Positions 18,516-28,549 of a stretch of 64,000 nt of DNA are shown here, one piece after another. Source of the stretch: Neiella holothuriorum (lineage in GTDB: Bacteria > Pseudomonadota > Gammaproteobacteria > Enterobacterales > Neiellaceae). The stretch is from positions 62,001 to 126,000 of the forward strand of contig NZ_JAHZSS010000002.1 in assembly GCF_019457915.1 (NCBI RefSeq), read 5' to 3'. The translations under genes were made by a program, and so were the position numbers. The notes beneath the pieces were generated by a model. That model was not told where the DNA came from, ran no database searches, and was given only the letters and a program-made list of their open reading frames with translations. Position 1 is the first letter of the stretch; each line of letters starts with the position of its first letter.

Positions 18516-18684
18516 TATGTTAAGTCGCTGGGGTAAGTTAGTTTAAGTTACTGGTAATGTTTGCTAACGCCCTGATTTTGCAATAGCAAAACCATTTAAA
18601 GTTTGCATACTTGCCCCGATGCATTACCATTTTTCAGATATCCCATTCCCATCAGTTGCAAACTGAACAAACAAGGATTTTCCC

Positions 18685-20046
18685 ATGGCTTTGAGTGTTG
18701 TCATTTTGGCTGCCGGCAAAGGCACCCGCATGCGCTCCCGTCTTCCTAAAGTACTGCACACCCTCGCCCACCAATCGCTAGTAGAGCATGTCATCGATGC
18801 TGCCAGTGAAGTTGGCGCAGAAAACATTCATTTGGTGTACGGCCATGGCGGCGATTTAGTTAAACAATCGCTGGCGGCTCGCGACTTACAATGGGCCGAG
18901 CAAGCGCAACAGTTGGGCACGGGCCATGCTGTTGATCAAGCTCTGCCAGCTATTAATAATGATGACAAAGTATTGATCCTGTATGGCGATGTACCGCTTA
19001 CCAGTACAGAAACGCTTAACGCGCTGGTGGCTTCTCAGCCAGAAGGTGGCATTGGCTTATTGACGGTGAAACTGGCAAATCCAATGGGCTACGGCCGTAT
19101 TATTCGTGATGACAGCAACCAAGTGGTTGGCATTATTGAACAAAAAGATGCGTCGCCAGAGCAGCTTGAAATTAATGAATGTAACACCGGTATTTTGTGC
19201 GCCGATGCTGCTAACTTAAAACGCTGGTTAAGCAACTTAGATAACAACAATGCCCAAGGCGAGTATTACCTCACGGACATTATTGCGATGGCTGCGTCAG
19301 AAGGCCGTAGTATTGTTGCGGCACACCCAGCCACCGAAGCGGAAGTTGAAGGTGTTAACGACAAAGTTCAGCTCGCCAGCTTAGAACGCGAATATCAGCG
19401 TTTACAGGCCGAACGCCTGATGCGTGCCGGCGCATTACTGCGCGATCCGGCTCGGATTGATGTGCGCGGTGAGCTGACCGTTGGCCAAGACGTTGAAATC
19501 GATGTGAACGTTGTTTTTGAAGGCAAAGTGACGTTGGCCGATGGCGTGAAAATTGGTGCCAATAGTGTGCTCACCAATTGTTCTGTTGGTGAAGATAGCG
19601 TGATTCGCCCGAACTCCATTATTGAATCTGCACAGGTTGGCGCTCAATGCACGGTAGGCCCTTTTGCGCGCCTGCGCCCAGGGGCTGTATTGGCCGATGA
19701 TGCTCATGTTGGCAATTTTGTTGAAATGAAGAATACCTACTTGGGTAATGGCTCTAAAGCCAACCACCTGACTTACCTCGGTGATAGTGAAATAGGCAAA
19801 GGCGTTAACATTGGCGCTGGCACCATCACGTGCAACTACGATGGGGCGAATAAACACAAAACCGTGATTGAAGATGACGTGTTTGTAGGTTCAGACTCGC
19901 AGTTGGTGGCTCCGGTTACTATTGGCAAAGGGGCAACCGTCGGCGCTGGAACAACCGTTACCACTAACGTGAAAGCAGGTGAGTTAGTAATCACTAGGGC
20001 ACGTGCTCGCAGCATTGAAAACTGGCAACGCCCAGTTAAAAAATAA
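18685..20046 (+). CDS. glmU: Bifunctional UDP-N-acetylglucosamine pyrophosphorylase / glucosamine-1-phosphate acetyltransferase
   Basis: This enzyme makes UDP-GlcNAc for peptidoglycan and LPS. The 453-residue protein has the N-terminal nucleotidyltransferase signature [18 protein letters not shown], then YGDVPL, and a C-terminal left-handed beta-helix of hexapeptide repeats. The acetyltransferase segment contains [26 protein letters not shown]. An AAGGA ribosome binding site precedes ATG 18685. In many gammaproteobacteria it follows atpC directly or closely, whereas here about 12.8 kb separates the two. Confidence 0.98.
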   Translation: MALSVVILAAGKGTRMRSRLPKVLHTLAHQSLVEHVIDAASEVGAENIHLVYGHGGDLVKQSLAARDLQWAEQAQQLGTGHAVDQALPAINNDDKVLILYGDVPLTSTETLNALVASQPEGGIGLLTVKLANPMGYGRIIRDDSNQVVGIIEQKDASPEQLEINECNTGILCADAANLKRWLSNLDNNNAQGEYYLTDIIAMAASEGRSIVAAHPATEAEVEGVNDKVQLASLEREYQRLQAERLMRAGALLRDPARIDVRGELTVGQDVEIDVNVVFEGKVTLADGVKIGANSVLTNCSVGEDSVIRPNSIIESAQVGAQCTVGPFARLRPGAVLADDAHVGNFVEMKNTYLGNGSKANHLTYLGDSEIGKGVNIGAGTITCNYDGANKHKTVIEDDVFVGSDSQLVAPVTIGKGATVGAGTTVTTNVKAGELVITRARARSIENWQRPVKK

Positions 20047-20070
20047 ACCGAGTGTTGGCATCGCCTTCTG

Positions 20071-20130
20071 TTCGTACTTTAAGAGCCTCGGTACGAACGG
20101 AGGCTTAAGCTAAGCCTAAATGAGGCTTAG
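20071..20130. repeat. Inverted-repeat cluster between glmU and the ABC exporter
   Basis: TTCGTAC (20071-20077) and GTACGAA (20091-20097) are inverted, and AGCCTC pairs with GAGGCT around them. Two further GAGGCTTA/TAAGCCT pairs extend to 20130. The convergent position suggests transcription termination or a REP-type cluster with the element at 20154. Confidence 0.6.
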
Positions 20131-20153
20131 ATTTATGCACTTATTTATCAAAA

Positions 20154-20186
20154 GCGTTCGCCCAGAGCTTGTCGAAGGGTGAATGC
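20154..20186. repeat. REP-like element, copy B
   Basis: The first 28 bases are identical to 13047-13074. Here GCGTTCGCCC and GGGTGAATGC form imperfect inverted arms (8 of 10 pairs) around AGAGCTTGTCGAA. It lies between the convergent glmU and ABC exporter genes. Confidence 0.75.
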
Positions 20187-20234
20187 TGGTGAGCTATATC
20201 CACTCATACTTCGTTACTTCAACCTAACCGTTAC

Positions 20235-22061
20235 CTACTCTACTCCCAAAAAACCACCCGACTGATGCTGCCAAAGGCGAGCGTAAGTGCCGTTCTTGGC
20301 GAGCAATTCTTGGTGGCTGCCCTGCTCGATGATGCGGCCTTCATCGAGCACAATAAGACGATCAAGGGCGGCAATAGTCGACAAACGGTGAGCAATGGCA
20401 ATCACTGTTTTGCCTGCCATTAATTCATTGAGGCTGCGCTGAATAGCCATTTCAACTTCTGAATCCAGCGCTGAAGTGGCTTCGTCCAACACCAGTACTG
20501 GCGCGTCTTTGAGTAGCACTCGAGCGATCGCAATCCGCTGGCGTTGGCCACCAGAAAGCTTAACTCCCCGCTCGCCAACCATGGCGTCGTAACCTGTGCG
20601 GCCATGGTTGTCGCTTAACGTAGCAATAAACTCATCGGCTTCTGCGCGCTGTGCTGCTTTGACCAAATCTTGTTCGCTGGCATCGGGGCGGCCAAACAAA
20701 ATATTTTCGCGCACCGAGCGGTGCAGCAGCGAAGTATCTTGCGTGACCATGCCAATGTGTTGGCGCAAGCTGTCTTGTTGCACTGACTGAATCGGTTGAT
20801 CATCGACACAAATTTTGCCGGAGGTTGGGTCATAAAAACGCAGTAGTAAGTTGACCAGTGTTGACTTACCCGCGCCTGAGCGGCCGACTAATCCAATTTT
20901 TTCGCCCGGCTGAATGGTCAAATTCAAATCGTTGAAAATGGTTTTTTCGCCGTAGCTAAAGTGGAGGTTTTTAAACTCGATTTTACCCGCCGAGACTTGC
21001 AGTGGTTTGGCGTCGGCTTGATCTTGTATGGATACTGGCTGCGACAGCGTATTGATGCCGTCTTGCACGGTACCAATGTTTTCAAACAACGAACTCACTT
21101 CCCACATGATCCACACCGACATCCCGTGTAGCCGTAGCGATAATGCCAACGCGACGGCAATAGCGCCGGTCGTAATGCTGCCAAGTGACCATAAATAAAT
21201 GGCAACACCGGCAATAATTACCAACATGGAGTAGTTAATAAGTGCCACGGCAAAATCAAGGTGGGTGACCATGCGCATTTGCGGATACACGGTGGATAGA
21301 AACTGCCTCATGGTGCCCTTGGCATAATCCGATTCGCGCTGGGCATGGGAGAATAATTTAACCGTATGAATGTTGGTGTAGCTATCAACAACAGCGCCGG
21401 TCATGGTGGCGCGCGCGTCAGCTTGAGCGGCGCTAATACGTTTGAGTCGCGGCAGGAAATAGCGCAACACACAGATGTACGCCAGCAACCAAGCGAGTAA
21501 CGGCAATGCTAAGCGAACATCGGCACTGGCTAATAAGCCCACCACGGAGAAGAAATAGACGGTGACGTACAGCAACACGTCCATCAATTTCATCACGGTT
21601 TCACGCACCGCCAGGGCGGTTTGCATCACCTTAGTAGAAAGCCTGCCAGCTAAATCATTCTGATAAAATTCAATGCTTTGTTGTAGTAAATAGTTGTGTG
21701 CAAGCCAGCGTATACGCATTGGATAATTACCCAGCAGCGTCTGGTGCTTAATGGCTGCGCCGGCAAACTCGATGAGCGGAATACCAATGGCAACCAAGGC
21801 ACCCACGATCATTAAGGTCACACCATGATCAGCAATTAACTGCTGTGGCTCGGAGTTGGCTAGCCAATCAACTAACGCGCCAACTAAACCAAATAAGCTG
21901 GCTTCGATAATGGCGATGAACGTAGTGAACAGCCCCATAACGATAAGAAAGCGTCCGGCGCCACGGGTGTAAAATCGGCAAAATTGCCACAGGCCAGATG
22001 GTGGTGTTGTTGGCGCTTGCAGTGGAAAGGGCTCAATCAAACGCTCAAAAAATCGCAGCAT
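20235..22061 (-). CDS. ABC exporter half-transporter (fused permease and ATPase)
   Basis: This 608-residue inner-membrane protein has an N-terminal six-helix exporter domain (about residues 35-325) and a C-terminal ATPase. Walker A is GLVGRSGAGKST, the signature is KLSGGQRQRIAIAR and Walker B is VLVLDEATSALDSE. It resembles the MsbA/McjD-type multidrug and lipid exporters and would act as a homodimer. No accessory genes indicate its cargo. It is convergent with glmU. Confidence 0.93.
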   Translation of the reverse strand: MLRFFERLIEPFPLQAPTTPPSGLWQFCRFYTRGAGRFLIVMGLFTTFIAIIEASLFGLVGALVDWLANSEPQQLIADHGVTLMIVGALVAIGIPLIEFAGAAIKHQTLLGNYPMRIRWLAHNYLLQQSIEFYQNDLAGRLSTKVMQTALAVRETVMKLMDVLLYVTVYFFSVVGLLASADVRLALPLLAWLLAYICVLRYFLPRLKRISAAQADARATMTGAVVDSYTNIHTVKLFSHAQRESDYAKGTMRQFLSTVYPQMRMVTHLDFAVALINYSMLVIIAGVAIYLWSLGSITTGAIAVALALSLRLHGMSVWIMWEVSSLFENIGTVQDGINTLSQPVSIQDQADAKPLQVSAGKIEFKNLHFSYGEKTIFNDLNLTIQPGEKIGLVGRSGAGKSTLVNLLLRFYDPTSGKICVDDQPIQSVQQDSLRQHIGMVTQDTSLLHRSVRENILFGRPDASEQDLVKAAQRAEADEFIATLSDNHGRTGYDAMVGERGVKLSGGQRQRIAIARVLLKDAPVLVLDEATSALDSEVEMAIQRSLNELMAGKTVIAIAHRLSTIAALDRLIVLDEGRIIEQGSHQELLAKNGTYARLWQHQSGGFLGVE

Positions 22062-22272
22062 GGGAAAACACCTGATGACAGACTCTCAGTCGAAACAAGT
22101 GCGTATGATATCAAAAGCAGCTCAAGGCAGGGTTGAAATCCGTGACCTAGCCCGTCATTGCTGTACAACTCGGTTTCACCAAACCATAAGCCTTGTATGA
22201 TGATATGGCTGACCCCACCGCAGGCTCGATGGGCATGTCGTTCAGCTAGATTAATTACAAGGAATGCGAATC

Positions 22273-22677
22273 ATGCGTCCCCATGGCCAATGGCATATCA
22301 ATGTAACAGCGGAGCTTATTCATCTGACACTGCACGATGCGTTTAACTGTGAAGGTGTTGCGTTGCTCCGGCAGGAATTACGAACAAAACTGGCACAGGT
22401 CGACGTGTTACCTAAATTAGTGCTTACCGATATTCGTGATTCCGCGATTGTGATTCCCGATGCTTATCTTGATGTTGAAGAAATGCATAGCGCAATGGCT
22501 GCAATGGGCATCGAAAAGGTCGCGTACTGTTGTGCTAATAATTGGCGTTATGGCCGCTTTCTATTAGAGCCTCTTTGGCAACATGTTCCGCAAATTAAGC
22601 GCGACTACTTTAAAGACGAAGCGGCCGCCCTCGCATGGCTAGAACTGTCATCAACCCACCAGCAATCCGCTGGATAA
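22273..22677 (+). CDS. SpoIIAA/STAS-like protein of unknown function
   Basis: This small cytoplasmic protein of 134 residues has an alternating beta-alpha pattern (LVLTDIRDSAIVIPDAY, then KVAYCC) and the ending DYFKDEAAALAWLE, which is typical of the SpoIIAA-like fold. No catalytic motif is seen. ATG 22273 is preferred over 22264 because ACAAGGA at 22257-22263 is then correctly spaced. It lies just before the DeoR regulator, on the same strand as glmS. Confidence 0.68.
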   Translation: MRPHGQWHINVTAELIHLTLHDAFNCEGVALLRQELRTKLAQVDVLPKLVLTDIRDSAIVIPDAYLDVEEMHSAMAAMGIEKVAYCCANNWRYGRFLLEPLWQHVPQIKRDYFKDEAAALAWLELSSTHQQSAG

Positions 22678-22753
22678 AAAACATACTTTTTTGCTTGAGG
22701 TTTGAGCATTGCTCTGATTAAATACCGCAAGTTTCGATTTGAAAGGTTTTGTT

Positions 22754-23521
22754 TTGAAACGTAACACGCGACAGCGTCGACACCAGATTGTTCAGCAACT
22801 CAACCAAACCGGTGAAGTAAGTGTTGAGCAGCTAGCGAACCAGCACCAAACCAGCGAAGTAACAATCCGTAAAGATTTAGCTATGCTTGAATCCAGCGGT
22901 TTGTTGTTACGCCGCTATGGCGGTGCCGTTCCAATCCCGCAAGAGATTGTGACCGAACCATTAGAACAAAATGTTTCGAACCGAAAGGTTTTAGTGGCAC
23001 GAGCCGCCGCTGCATTAATTGGTGAGCATCAGCGCATTATTATCGATAGCGGCACAACCACCAGCGCCATGATCCCGGAGCTTTCTAGCAAGCGCGGCTT
23101 AGTGGTGATGACCAACGCTATTCGAGTGGCCAATGCCTTGCGCGAACTTGAACACGAACCGACTTTATTAATGACAGGGGGAACTTGGGACCCCCAATCG
23201 GAGTCTTTTCAAGGAGCGGTGGCTGAACAAGTCTTGCGCGCCTATGATTTTGACTGGCTATTTATTGGCGCCGATGGCTTAGATTTATCGCGCGGCACCG
23301 TTACTTTCAATGAGTTAACGGGCTTGAGCCAGGTGATGGCCGACGTGGCACGACAGGTGGTTGTGGTGGCTGAGTCCAATAAAATTGGTCGCAAAATCCC
23401 GAATTTGGAATTGCCGTGGCAGCAAATCTCATATGTTGTCACGGACCAAGAAATAACGCCTGAACAAAAGGCAGCAATAGAACATCATGGGGTAACGGTA
23501 TTGTGCGCCGACCTCAATTAA
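22754..23521 (+). CDS. DeoR-family transcriptional regulator next to glmS
   Basis: This 255-residue repressor-type protein has an N-terminal winged HTH (VEQLANQHQTSEVTIRKDLAMLE) and a C-terminal sugar-phosphate-binding DeoR domain with DSGTTTSAM, MTNAIRVANAL and GADGLDLSRG. A DeoR gene directly upstream of glmS is a conserved arrangement in pseudomonads and relatives, so control of amino-sugar genes by GlcN-6-P or a related ligand is a reasonable inference. I favour the TTG at 22754, which has AAAGG seven bases upstream, over the TTG at 22739. The gene is 31 bases from glmS and probably co-transcribed with it. Confidence 0.9.
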   Translation: MKRNTRQRRHQIVQQLNQTGEVSVEQLANQHQTSEVTIRKDLAMLESSGLLLRRYGGAVPIPQEIVTEPLEQNVSNRKVLVARAAAALIGEHQRIIIDSGTTTSAMIPELSSKRGLVVMTNAIRVANALRELEHEPTLLMTGGTWDPQSESFQGAVAEQVLRAYDFDWLFIGADGLDLSRGTVTFNELTGLSQVMADVARQVVVVAESNKIGRKIPNLELPWQQISYVVTDQEITPEQKAAIEHHGVTVLCADLN

Positions 23522-23552
23522 TTTGTATTGAAAACGACTATCGGAGAATCAC

Positions 23553-25388
23553 ATGTGTGGCATTGTTGGTGCGGTAGCACAGCGAGATGTGGCAGAAATC
23601 CTATTGGCGGGTCTGCAAAAACTGGAATACCGCGGTTATGACTCAGCCGGTGTTGCTGTGGTTGATCAAGCGGGTAACCTGAAGCGAACGCGCAGTTTAG
23701 GCAAGGTTCAAAGCCTCATGGACTTAGTTGATGCTGAGCCATTAAGTGGCGGCACAGGCATTGCGCACACCCGTTGGGCTACTCACGGCGAGCCATCAGA
23801 ACGCAATGCTCACCCCCATGTTTCACATGAAACGATTGCCGTAGTTCACAATGGCATCATTGAAAACCACGCTGAACTTCGCACCGAACTGCAAGCGCAA
23901 GGGTATGAGTTTTCTTCAGATACCGACACCGAAGTGATCGTTCACCTGATTCATCGTGAACTGAAAAACCACGATTCATTATTAGCCACTGTGCAAAAAG
24001 TGTCTGGGTTACTTGATGGTGCCTACGGCATGGTTGCCATTGATAAAGGTCAGCCCGATCGCATGGTGGTAGCGCGTTCAGGCAGCCCGCTGGTGATTGG
24101 CCACGGTTTAGGTGAAATGTTCGTTGCGTCCGATCAGTTGGCACTACTGCCCGTTACTCGCCGCTTCTCGTTCTTAGAAGAAGGTGATGTTGCTGAAATT
24201 ACCCGCCGCACACTAACCGTACTTGATGTTGATGGTAAACCGGTTGAGCGCGCTGCGCGTGAATCAGAAGTCCGTCATGATGCGGCTGATAAAGGCGAAT
24301 TCCGTCATTACATGATGAAGGAAATCTACGAGCAACCAACCGCAATTCAGCGCACACTCGATGGCCGCATCAGCGGCGGTAAAGTGGTCGATAAAGCCTT
24401 TGGCGAAGCGGCTGGCGTATTGCTCGAAAAAGTGGAACATGTACAAATTATTGCCTGCGGCACCAGCTATCACGCTGGCTTAACAGCGCGCTATTGGTTT
24501 GAAGAACATGCCGGTGTTTCGTGCAACGTAGAAATTGCCTCTGAGTACCGTTATCGCAAATCCTTCGTACGCCCTAACTCCTTGCTGGTCACCATCTCAC
24601 AGTCGGGTGAAACCGCCGATACCCTCGCCGCCCTGCGGCTGGCTAAAGACCAAGGCTACATGAGCAGTTTAACCATTTGTAACGTGCCGGGTTCGTCGCT
24701 TGTTCGTGAATCAGACATGGCCTACATGATGGAAGCTGGTGCAGAAATTGGTGTGGCTTCAACCAAGGCATTTACGGTGCAATTGGTTGGCTTATTGCTA
24801 CTGGTCGCGGCGATTGGGCGTAACAAAACACCGCAAGGTGAAGCAAACGAAACCGCCATTGTCAGTGCCTTACAAGCGTTGCCGGCCAAGCTCGAACAGT
24901 CATTATCGCTCGACAGCAATATTGAAGAGTTGGCCGAAGAGTTTACCGACAAAAACCACAGCTTGTTCCTTGGCCGTGGTGATCAGTCACCCATTGCTAT
25001 GGAAGGGGCGCTCAAGCTTAAAGAGATCTCCTACATTCACGCTGAAGCTTATGCGGCAGGTGAGTTGAAACATGGTCCATTGGCACTAATCGATGCTGAA
25101 ATGCCAGTTATCGTAGTGGCACCTAACAATGAGCTGCTTGAGAAACTCAAATCGAATGTGGAAGAAGTGCGCGCTCGTGGCGGCATCATGTATGTGTTTG
25201 CCGACAAAGACGCTGGCTTTGAAAGTGATGACACCATGCGCGTGATTCAAGTGCCGCACTGTGATGTGTTGGTGGCGCCAATCGTCTACACCGTGCCGCT
25301 GCAATTATTGAGTTATCACGTGGCGGTCATTAAAGGCACCGACGTGGATCAGCCTCGTAACTTAGCCAAATCAGTGACTGTGGAATAA
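23553..25388 (+). CDS. glmS: Glutamine-fructose-6-phosphate aminotransferase (isomerizing)
   Basis: This enzyme makes glucosamine-6-phosphate from fructose-6-phosphate and glutamine, the first step to UDP-GlcNAc. The 611-residue protein begins MCGIVGAV with the N-terminal nucleophile Cys2, and has [18 protein letters not shown] in the glutaminase domain. It carries two SIS isomerase domains with [20 protein letters not shown] and the C-terminal LAKSVTVE. With glmU upstream it supplies UDP-GlcNAc. No glmS riboswitch-ribozyme is seen, as expected outside Firmicutes. Confidence 0.98.
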   Translation: MCGIVGAVAQRDVAEILLAGLQKLEYRGYDSAGVAVVDQAGNLKRTRSLGKVQSLMDLVDAEPLSGGTGIAHTRWATHGEPSERNAHPHVSHETIAVVHNGIIENHAELRTELQAQGYEFSSDTDTEVIVHLIHRELKNHDSLLATVQKVSGLLDGAYGMVAIDKGQPDRMVVARSGSPLVIGHGLGEMFVASDQLALLPVTRRFSFLEEGDVAEITRRTLTVLDVDGKPVERAARESEVRHDAADKGEFRHYMMKEIYEQPTAIQRTLDGRISGGKVVDKAFGEAAGVLLEKVEHVQIIACGTSYHAGLTARYWFEEHAGVSCNVEIASEYRYRKSFVRPNSLLVTISQSGETADTLAALRLAKDQGYMSSLTICNVPGSSLVRESDMAYMMEAGAEIGVASTKAFTVQLVGLLLLVAAIGRNKTPQGEANETAIVSALQALPAKLEQSLSLDSNIEELAEEFTDKNHSLFLGRGDQSPIAMEGALKLKEISYIHAEAYAAGELKHGPLALIDAEMPVIVVAPNNELLEKLKSNVEEVRARGGIMYVFADKDAGFESDDTMRVIQVPHCDVLVAPIVYTVPLQLLSYHVAVIKGTDVDQPRNLAKSVTVE

Positions 25389-25514
25389 GCAGGGTTAGCA
25401 CTCGGTTTCTATTATTGTTCGAGCTAAATAATGTTGGAAACTAAACGGGTCACCTTTATTGCCAAGTCGCTCACGTAACGCGTATGTGGCTTGGCAAGCC
25501 TGATTTTGACGAAT

Positions 25515-25543
25515 AGCCCACTTCTTCGGAGGTGGGCTTTTTT
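25515..25543 (+). terminator. Intrinsic terminator downstream of glmS
   Basis: AGCCCACTTC, a TTCG loop and GAGGTGGGCT form a 10-bp stem with one G-U pair followed by six T residues, 127 bases after glmS. No gene lies between glmS and this hairpin. Confidence 0.88.
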
Positions 25544-25704
25544 GTTGAATATAAACACAACTAACAGGCGCTTTGTTATCACTCAATCACCACTGTTAGG
25601 CCATGTCTTTGGCTGAACATCGAATTAGGCGTCAGGCTCTAAGCAATGGTCGCTAACTTGGACTAACCTTGATGTTTCGAGTGACCGTCTGGGAGAGTGT
25701 TGAT

Positions 25705-26061
25705 ATGCGTATAGTCTGCATTGTACTGATAGCTTTTAGCTTAATAGCTTGCGGAACGACAGACAGTGAGCTGACTTCAAAAGGCGCGTCGCATGATTAT
25801 ATTTTGGGCTTTCATGATGGCCGCCACTCGGGGATTAAAGAAGCAGGAAATCATTGGGACCATTACGTTCGTGATGAACAAAAATTTTCCAACAATAAAG
25901 ACTACCGTGATGGCTGGTTAGCCGGCGAAGCGGAGGGCAAGGAGCTGCAAAAGCAAGCTGTTACTGTTGGAGTCGCTGCCGCCGTCGCGTCTGAAGCTAT
26001 ATCGGTGAAGGGTGAAATGGTGGACTTGGATAAAGTCGCCCAAGAAGCTGCGAAAAAGTAA
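25705..26061 (+). CDS. Small lipoprotein of unknown function
   Basis: This 118-residue protein has a lipoprotein signal (MRIVCIVLIAFSLIACG) with lipobox LIAC, so the mature N-terminal Cys would be lipidated. The mature part contains two similar GxxDGR/RDGWLAGEAEG segments around residues 35-80 and a short alanine/valine-rich hydrophobic stretch (VTVGVAAAVASEA). ATG 25705 is chosen because the signal begins there and GGGAGAG lies just upstream. An in-frame ATG at 25669 would bury the signal. No family is recognised and it stands alone. Confidence 0.72.
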   Translation: MRIVCIVLIAFSLIACGTTDSELTSKGASHDYILGFHDGRHSGIKEAGNHWDHYVRDEQKFSNNKDYRDGWLAGEAEGKELQKQAVTVGVAAAVASEAISVKGEMVDLDKVAQEAAKK

Positions 26062-26325
26062 GTCATACTCGTTCTCTAACATGCCTGAGTCGCGCCAGAT
26101 GGGCAGGCTTGATCAAGGGCTTTTTTTTATTGCCTAGCGGTGAGCATGGTTTCTTGAAATAGATCGCCCATGGCACCAACCCCCTTCCCGTTAAGCCTTT
26201 TCTGCTCATTACGACAATTTGATACAAAACTATCGTCAGCTTGAGTTTTGGACTCGGTATACTGGATCTTTAACCTATTTGAAACATTAGCGGTATTGGA
26301 AAATCCCAGATAGGAGTGGTGCGAG

Positions 26326-27054
26326 GTGCAAAACCGACACATCTTAGTGGTGGATGATAATCAAGATATTCGCGACTTAATTGGCCGCCATTTGAAGTGG
26401 GCTAATTATCGCGTGACCCTAGCTGAAGATGCTGAGCAAGCGCGCGTTGCGCTCAAAAATTCGGCTATTGATTTAGTGGTGTTAGATATCATGATGCCGG
26501 GCGAAGACGGCCTTAGCCTGTGCCGTTATCTCTCGGAAAATAGCCAGACGCCAGTATTACTGTTGAGTGCGTTGGCAGAAGGGACTGATCGCATCACTGG
26601 ATTGGAAGTTGGTGCTGATGACTACCTTACTAAACCCTTTGAGCCGAAAGAGTTATTAGCCCGCGTTAACGCCATCCTTCGCCGTACCTTTGCTCCACCG
26701 CCAGAGCAGCAACAGAGCCTGCAGGCGATGTTGTATCAGTTTGCCAAATGGCAGCTCAATAGCGATCAGAAAACATTACTTCATGACGATGGGTTGTCGG
26801 TGCCGTTATCTACCAGTGAATACCGCATGTTACTGGCTTTTTTACAGCGGCCAAGAGTGATCTTAAGCCGTGACCAATTGCTCGATCTAACCCAAGGTCG
26901 TGCGGCCAAGGCATTTGATCGTAGCATTGATAATTGCATTAGCCGGTTGCGCCGCAAAATTGAACATGACCCCAAAAATCCAGAGCTTATCTGCACCCAA
27001 TGGGGCGGTGGCTATAGCTTTAATGCTGATGTGAAGGAACAGCCACAATGCTAA
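26326..27054 (+). CDS. OmpR-family response regulator
   Basis: This 242-residue DNA-binding regulator has an N-terminal receiver (HILVVDDNQD; phospho-acceptor Asp54 in VVLDIMMPGEDG; the conserved Lys in DDYLTKPF). Its C-terminal winged helix contains LSTSEYRMLLAFLQRP, DQLLDLT and the ending TQWGGGYSF. It starts with GTG at 26326 behind AGGAG. It overlaps the histidine kinase gene by seven bases, so the two form a two-component system. Confidence 0.94.
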   Translation: MQNRHILVVDDNQDIRDLIGRHLKWANYRVTLAEDAEQARVALKNSAIDLVVLDIMMPGEDGLSLCRYLSENSQTPVLLLSALAEGTDRITGLEVGADDYLTKPFEPKELLARVNAILRRTFAPPPEQQQSLQAMLYQFAKWQLNSDQKTLLHDDGLSVPLSTSEYRMLLAFLQRPRVILSRDQLLDLTQGRAAKAFDRSIDNCISRLRRKIEHDPKNPELICTQWGGGYSFNADVKEQPQC

Positions 27055-28472
27055 CGTTACTCGTTCAGCCTTGGCGTAAAATGCGGGTTCAGACTCAGCT
27101 GATTTTACTGTTGGTTTTTGCTGCTGTGGTGGCGCAGGTGATTAACGTCAGCACGCAGCTCAGAATTCGTGACAACATGCTCAATCAGCAGCGTATTGAT
27201 GTGAGTTTTGAGCGTATTACAACTGCAGCTGACTTTATGAGCCGTTTGCCTGCCGATCAGCGCCAAACATATTTAAGTTCGCTCAACCTTGGGCGCGAGC
27301 GTTATGTGTTGGCGAGCGAACCCTTTGTTGAACGACAGTATACCCAACCAGAACAAGCGCAAGAGCTGCGGGTGGCACTTGACGGACTGCCTCACCGGCC
27401 CGATGAGATTCGCCTGTTTGTGGGGGCTGTTGCTAACCTGGCAATGTGTAAAGGGCAAGGTGGGTTGCCTGATATTTTGGTGCCACCGCTAGGCCACTAC
27501 ACGCAGTCGAGCCACCCTTGTTACTCAGAAGTCATTGCTAGTATCGAGCTGCCCCATATTGGCTGGCTGAACCTTAGCCTGAACTTGTATGGCGCGTCCC
27601 CTACTTCTCAGTGGTACTACTGGTTTACCGACTTGTTGACCTTGTTGGTGAGTATTGGCGTGATCATTTATGCCTCGCGCTCATTACTGCGACCTATTCG
27701 TAGGTTACAGCGGGCGGTGCAACGCAGTGGTCATAATCTGACGCCTACGCTGGTGGAAGAACAAGGCGCGGCTGATATTCGAGAGCTGATTAAAGAATAT
27801 AACCAAATGCAGTTGCGGATTAGTCGTTTTGTAACCAATCGAACGCAATTGCTCGCGGCCATTTCTCACGATTTACGAACGCCAATTACATCCATGCGAT
27901 TGCGGTTAGACTTTTTGCCGGACAGTGACGATAAAACCAAGCTGATAGAGAATCTCGATACACTGAAAGCTACCGCTGATGACAGCTTGAACTTTGTTCG
28001 TGAGACCAATTCCGATGAAGATTTCGTAGCGCTCGATCTCCATGCGCTGGTGGATGCTTGTTGTGACGATTTAGCCGAAACAGGTTTGCCTGTCGAACAC
28101 ATTGAGCTGGCAGATCCGCCGAGCAAAGCGGTAATCAAAGGCCAGCAGCACGCCCTCAAGCGAGCGCTCGATAACCTGATCCAAAATGCGATCAATTATG
28201 GCCAGCAAGCACAGGTTTCCATTACCGAAACGCGCTCAAGTTACCGGATTAACGTGCTCGATAACGGCGCGGGTATTCCGCCCGATCAATACGAGCGAGT
28301 GCTAGAGCCTTTCGTGCGGCTTGAATCCTCCCGCAACAGCAACACCGGTGGCTCTGGTTTGGGCCTGGCGATTGTTCGCAGCATTACCGATGACCATGCA
28401 GGCCAGTTACATTTTAGTCATTCTGAAGAAGGATTTATGGTCACCATAGAGTTACCCAAAAAAATCGGATAA
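27048..28472 (+). CDS. HAMP-domain sensor histidine kinase
   Basis: This 474-residue inner-membrane kinase is the partner of the upstream response regulator. A first membrane helix (about residues 13-32), a periplasmic region of about 155 residues and a second helix (about 190-210) lead to a HAMP linker. The H-box is AAISHDLRTPITSMR with His274. NLIQNAINYG, DNGAGIPP and GGSGLGLAI form the ATP-binding N, G1 and G2 boxes. It belongs to the EnvZ/OmpR-like group. The periplasmic segment contains two cysteines (LAMCKGQG and SSHPCYSE) that could form a disulfide. The signal is unknown. Confidence 0.93.
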   Translation: MLTLLVQPWRKMRVQTQLILLLVFAAVVAQVINVSTQLRIRDNMLNQQRIDVSFERITTAADFMSRLPADQRQTYLSSLNLGRERYVLASEPFVERQYTQPEQAQELRVALDGLPHRPDEIRLFVGAVANLAMCKGQGGLPDILVPPLGHYTQSSHPCYSEVIASIELPHIGWLNLSLNLYGASPTSQWYYWFTDLLTLLVSIGVIIYASRSLLRPIRRLQRAVQRSGHNLTPTLVEEQGAADIRELIKEYNQMQLRISRFVTNRTQLLAAISHDLRTPITSMRLRLDFLPDSDDKTKLIENLDTLKATADDSLNFVRETNSDEDFVALDLHALVDACCDDLAETGLPVEHIELADPPSKAVIKGQQHALKRALDNLIQNAINYGQQAQVSITETRSSYRINVLDNGAGIPPDQYERVLEPFVRLESSRNSNTGGSGLGLAIVRSITDDHAGQLHFSHSEEGFMVTIELPKKIG

Positions 28473-28496
28473 CCCCACCTTAAAAACTTTTAAAAC

Positions 28497-28528
28497 AACC
28501 GCTTAGGATTTTTTCTTGGCGGTTTTTT
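28497..28528 (+). terminator. Probable terminator of the two-component operon
   Basis: AACCGC (28497-28502) and GCGGTT (28519-28524) are inverted with a T-tract directly after, 25 bases past the kinase stop. The stem is only six pairs with a long loop, so the call is moderate. Confidence 0.5.
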
Positions 28529-28549
28529 GTTGCTTCTATTCAAAAGTTT

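Noticed and set aside
23522-23552. glmS ribozyme-riboswitch upstream of glmS
   Set aside because: Only 31 bases separate glmS from the DeoR gene, too short for the element, which is also not expected in this group.
25395-25586. Small minus-strand reading frame between glmS and the lipoprotein
   Set aside because: It runs through the intrinsic terminator at 25515-25543, has no ribosome binding site and no protein-like motif.
26084-26132. Terminator after the small lipoprotein gene
   Set aside because: A T-run is present at 26121-26128, but the only pairing I find (GCCTG/CAGGC) ends well before it, so the evidence is too weak to list.
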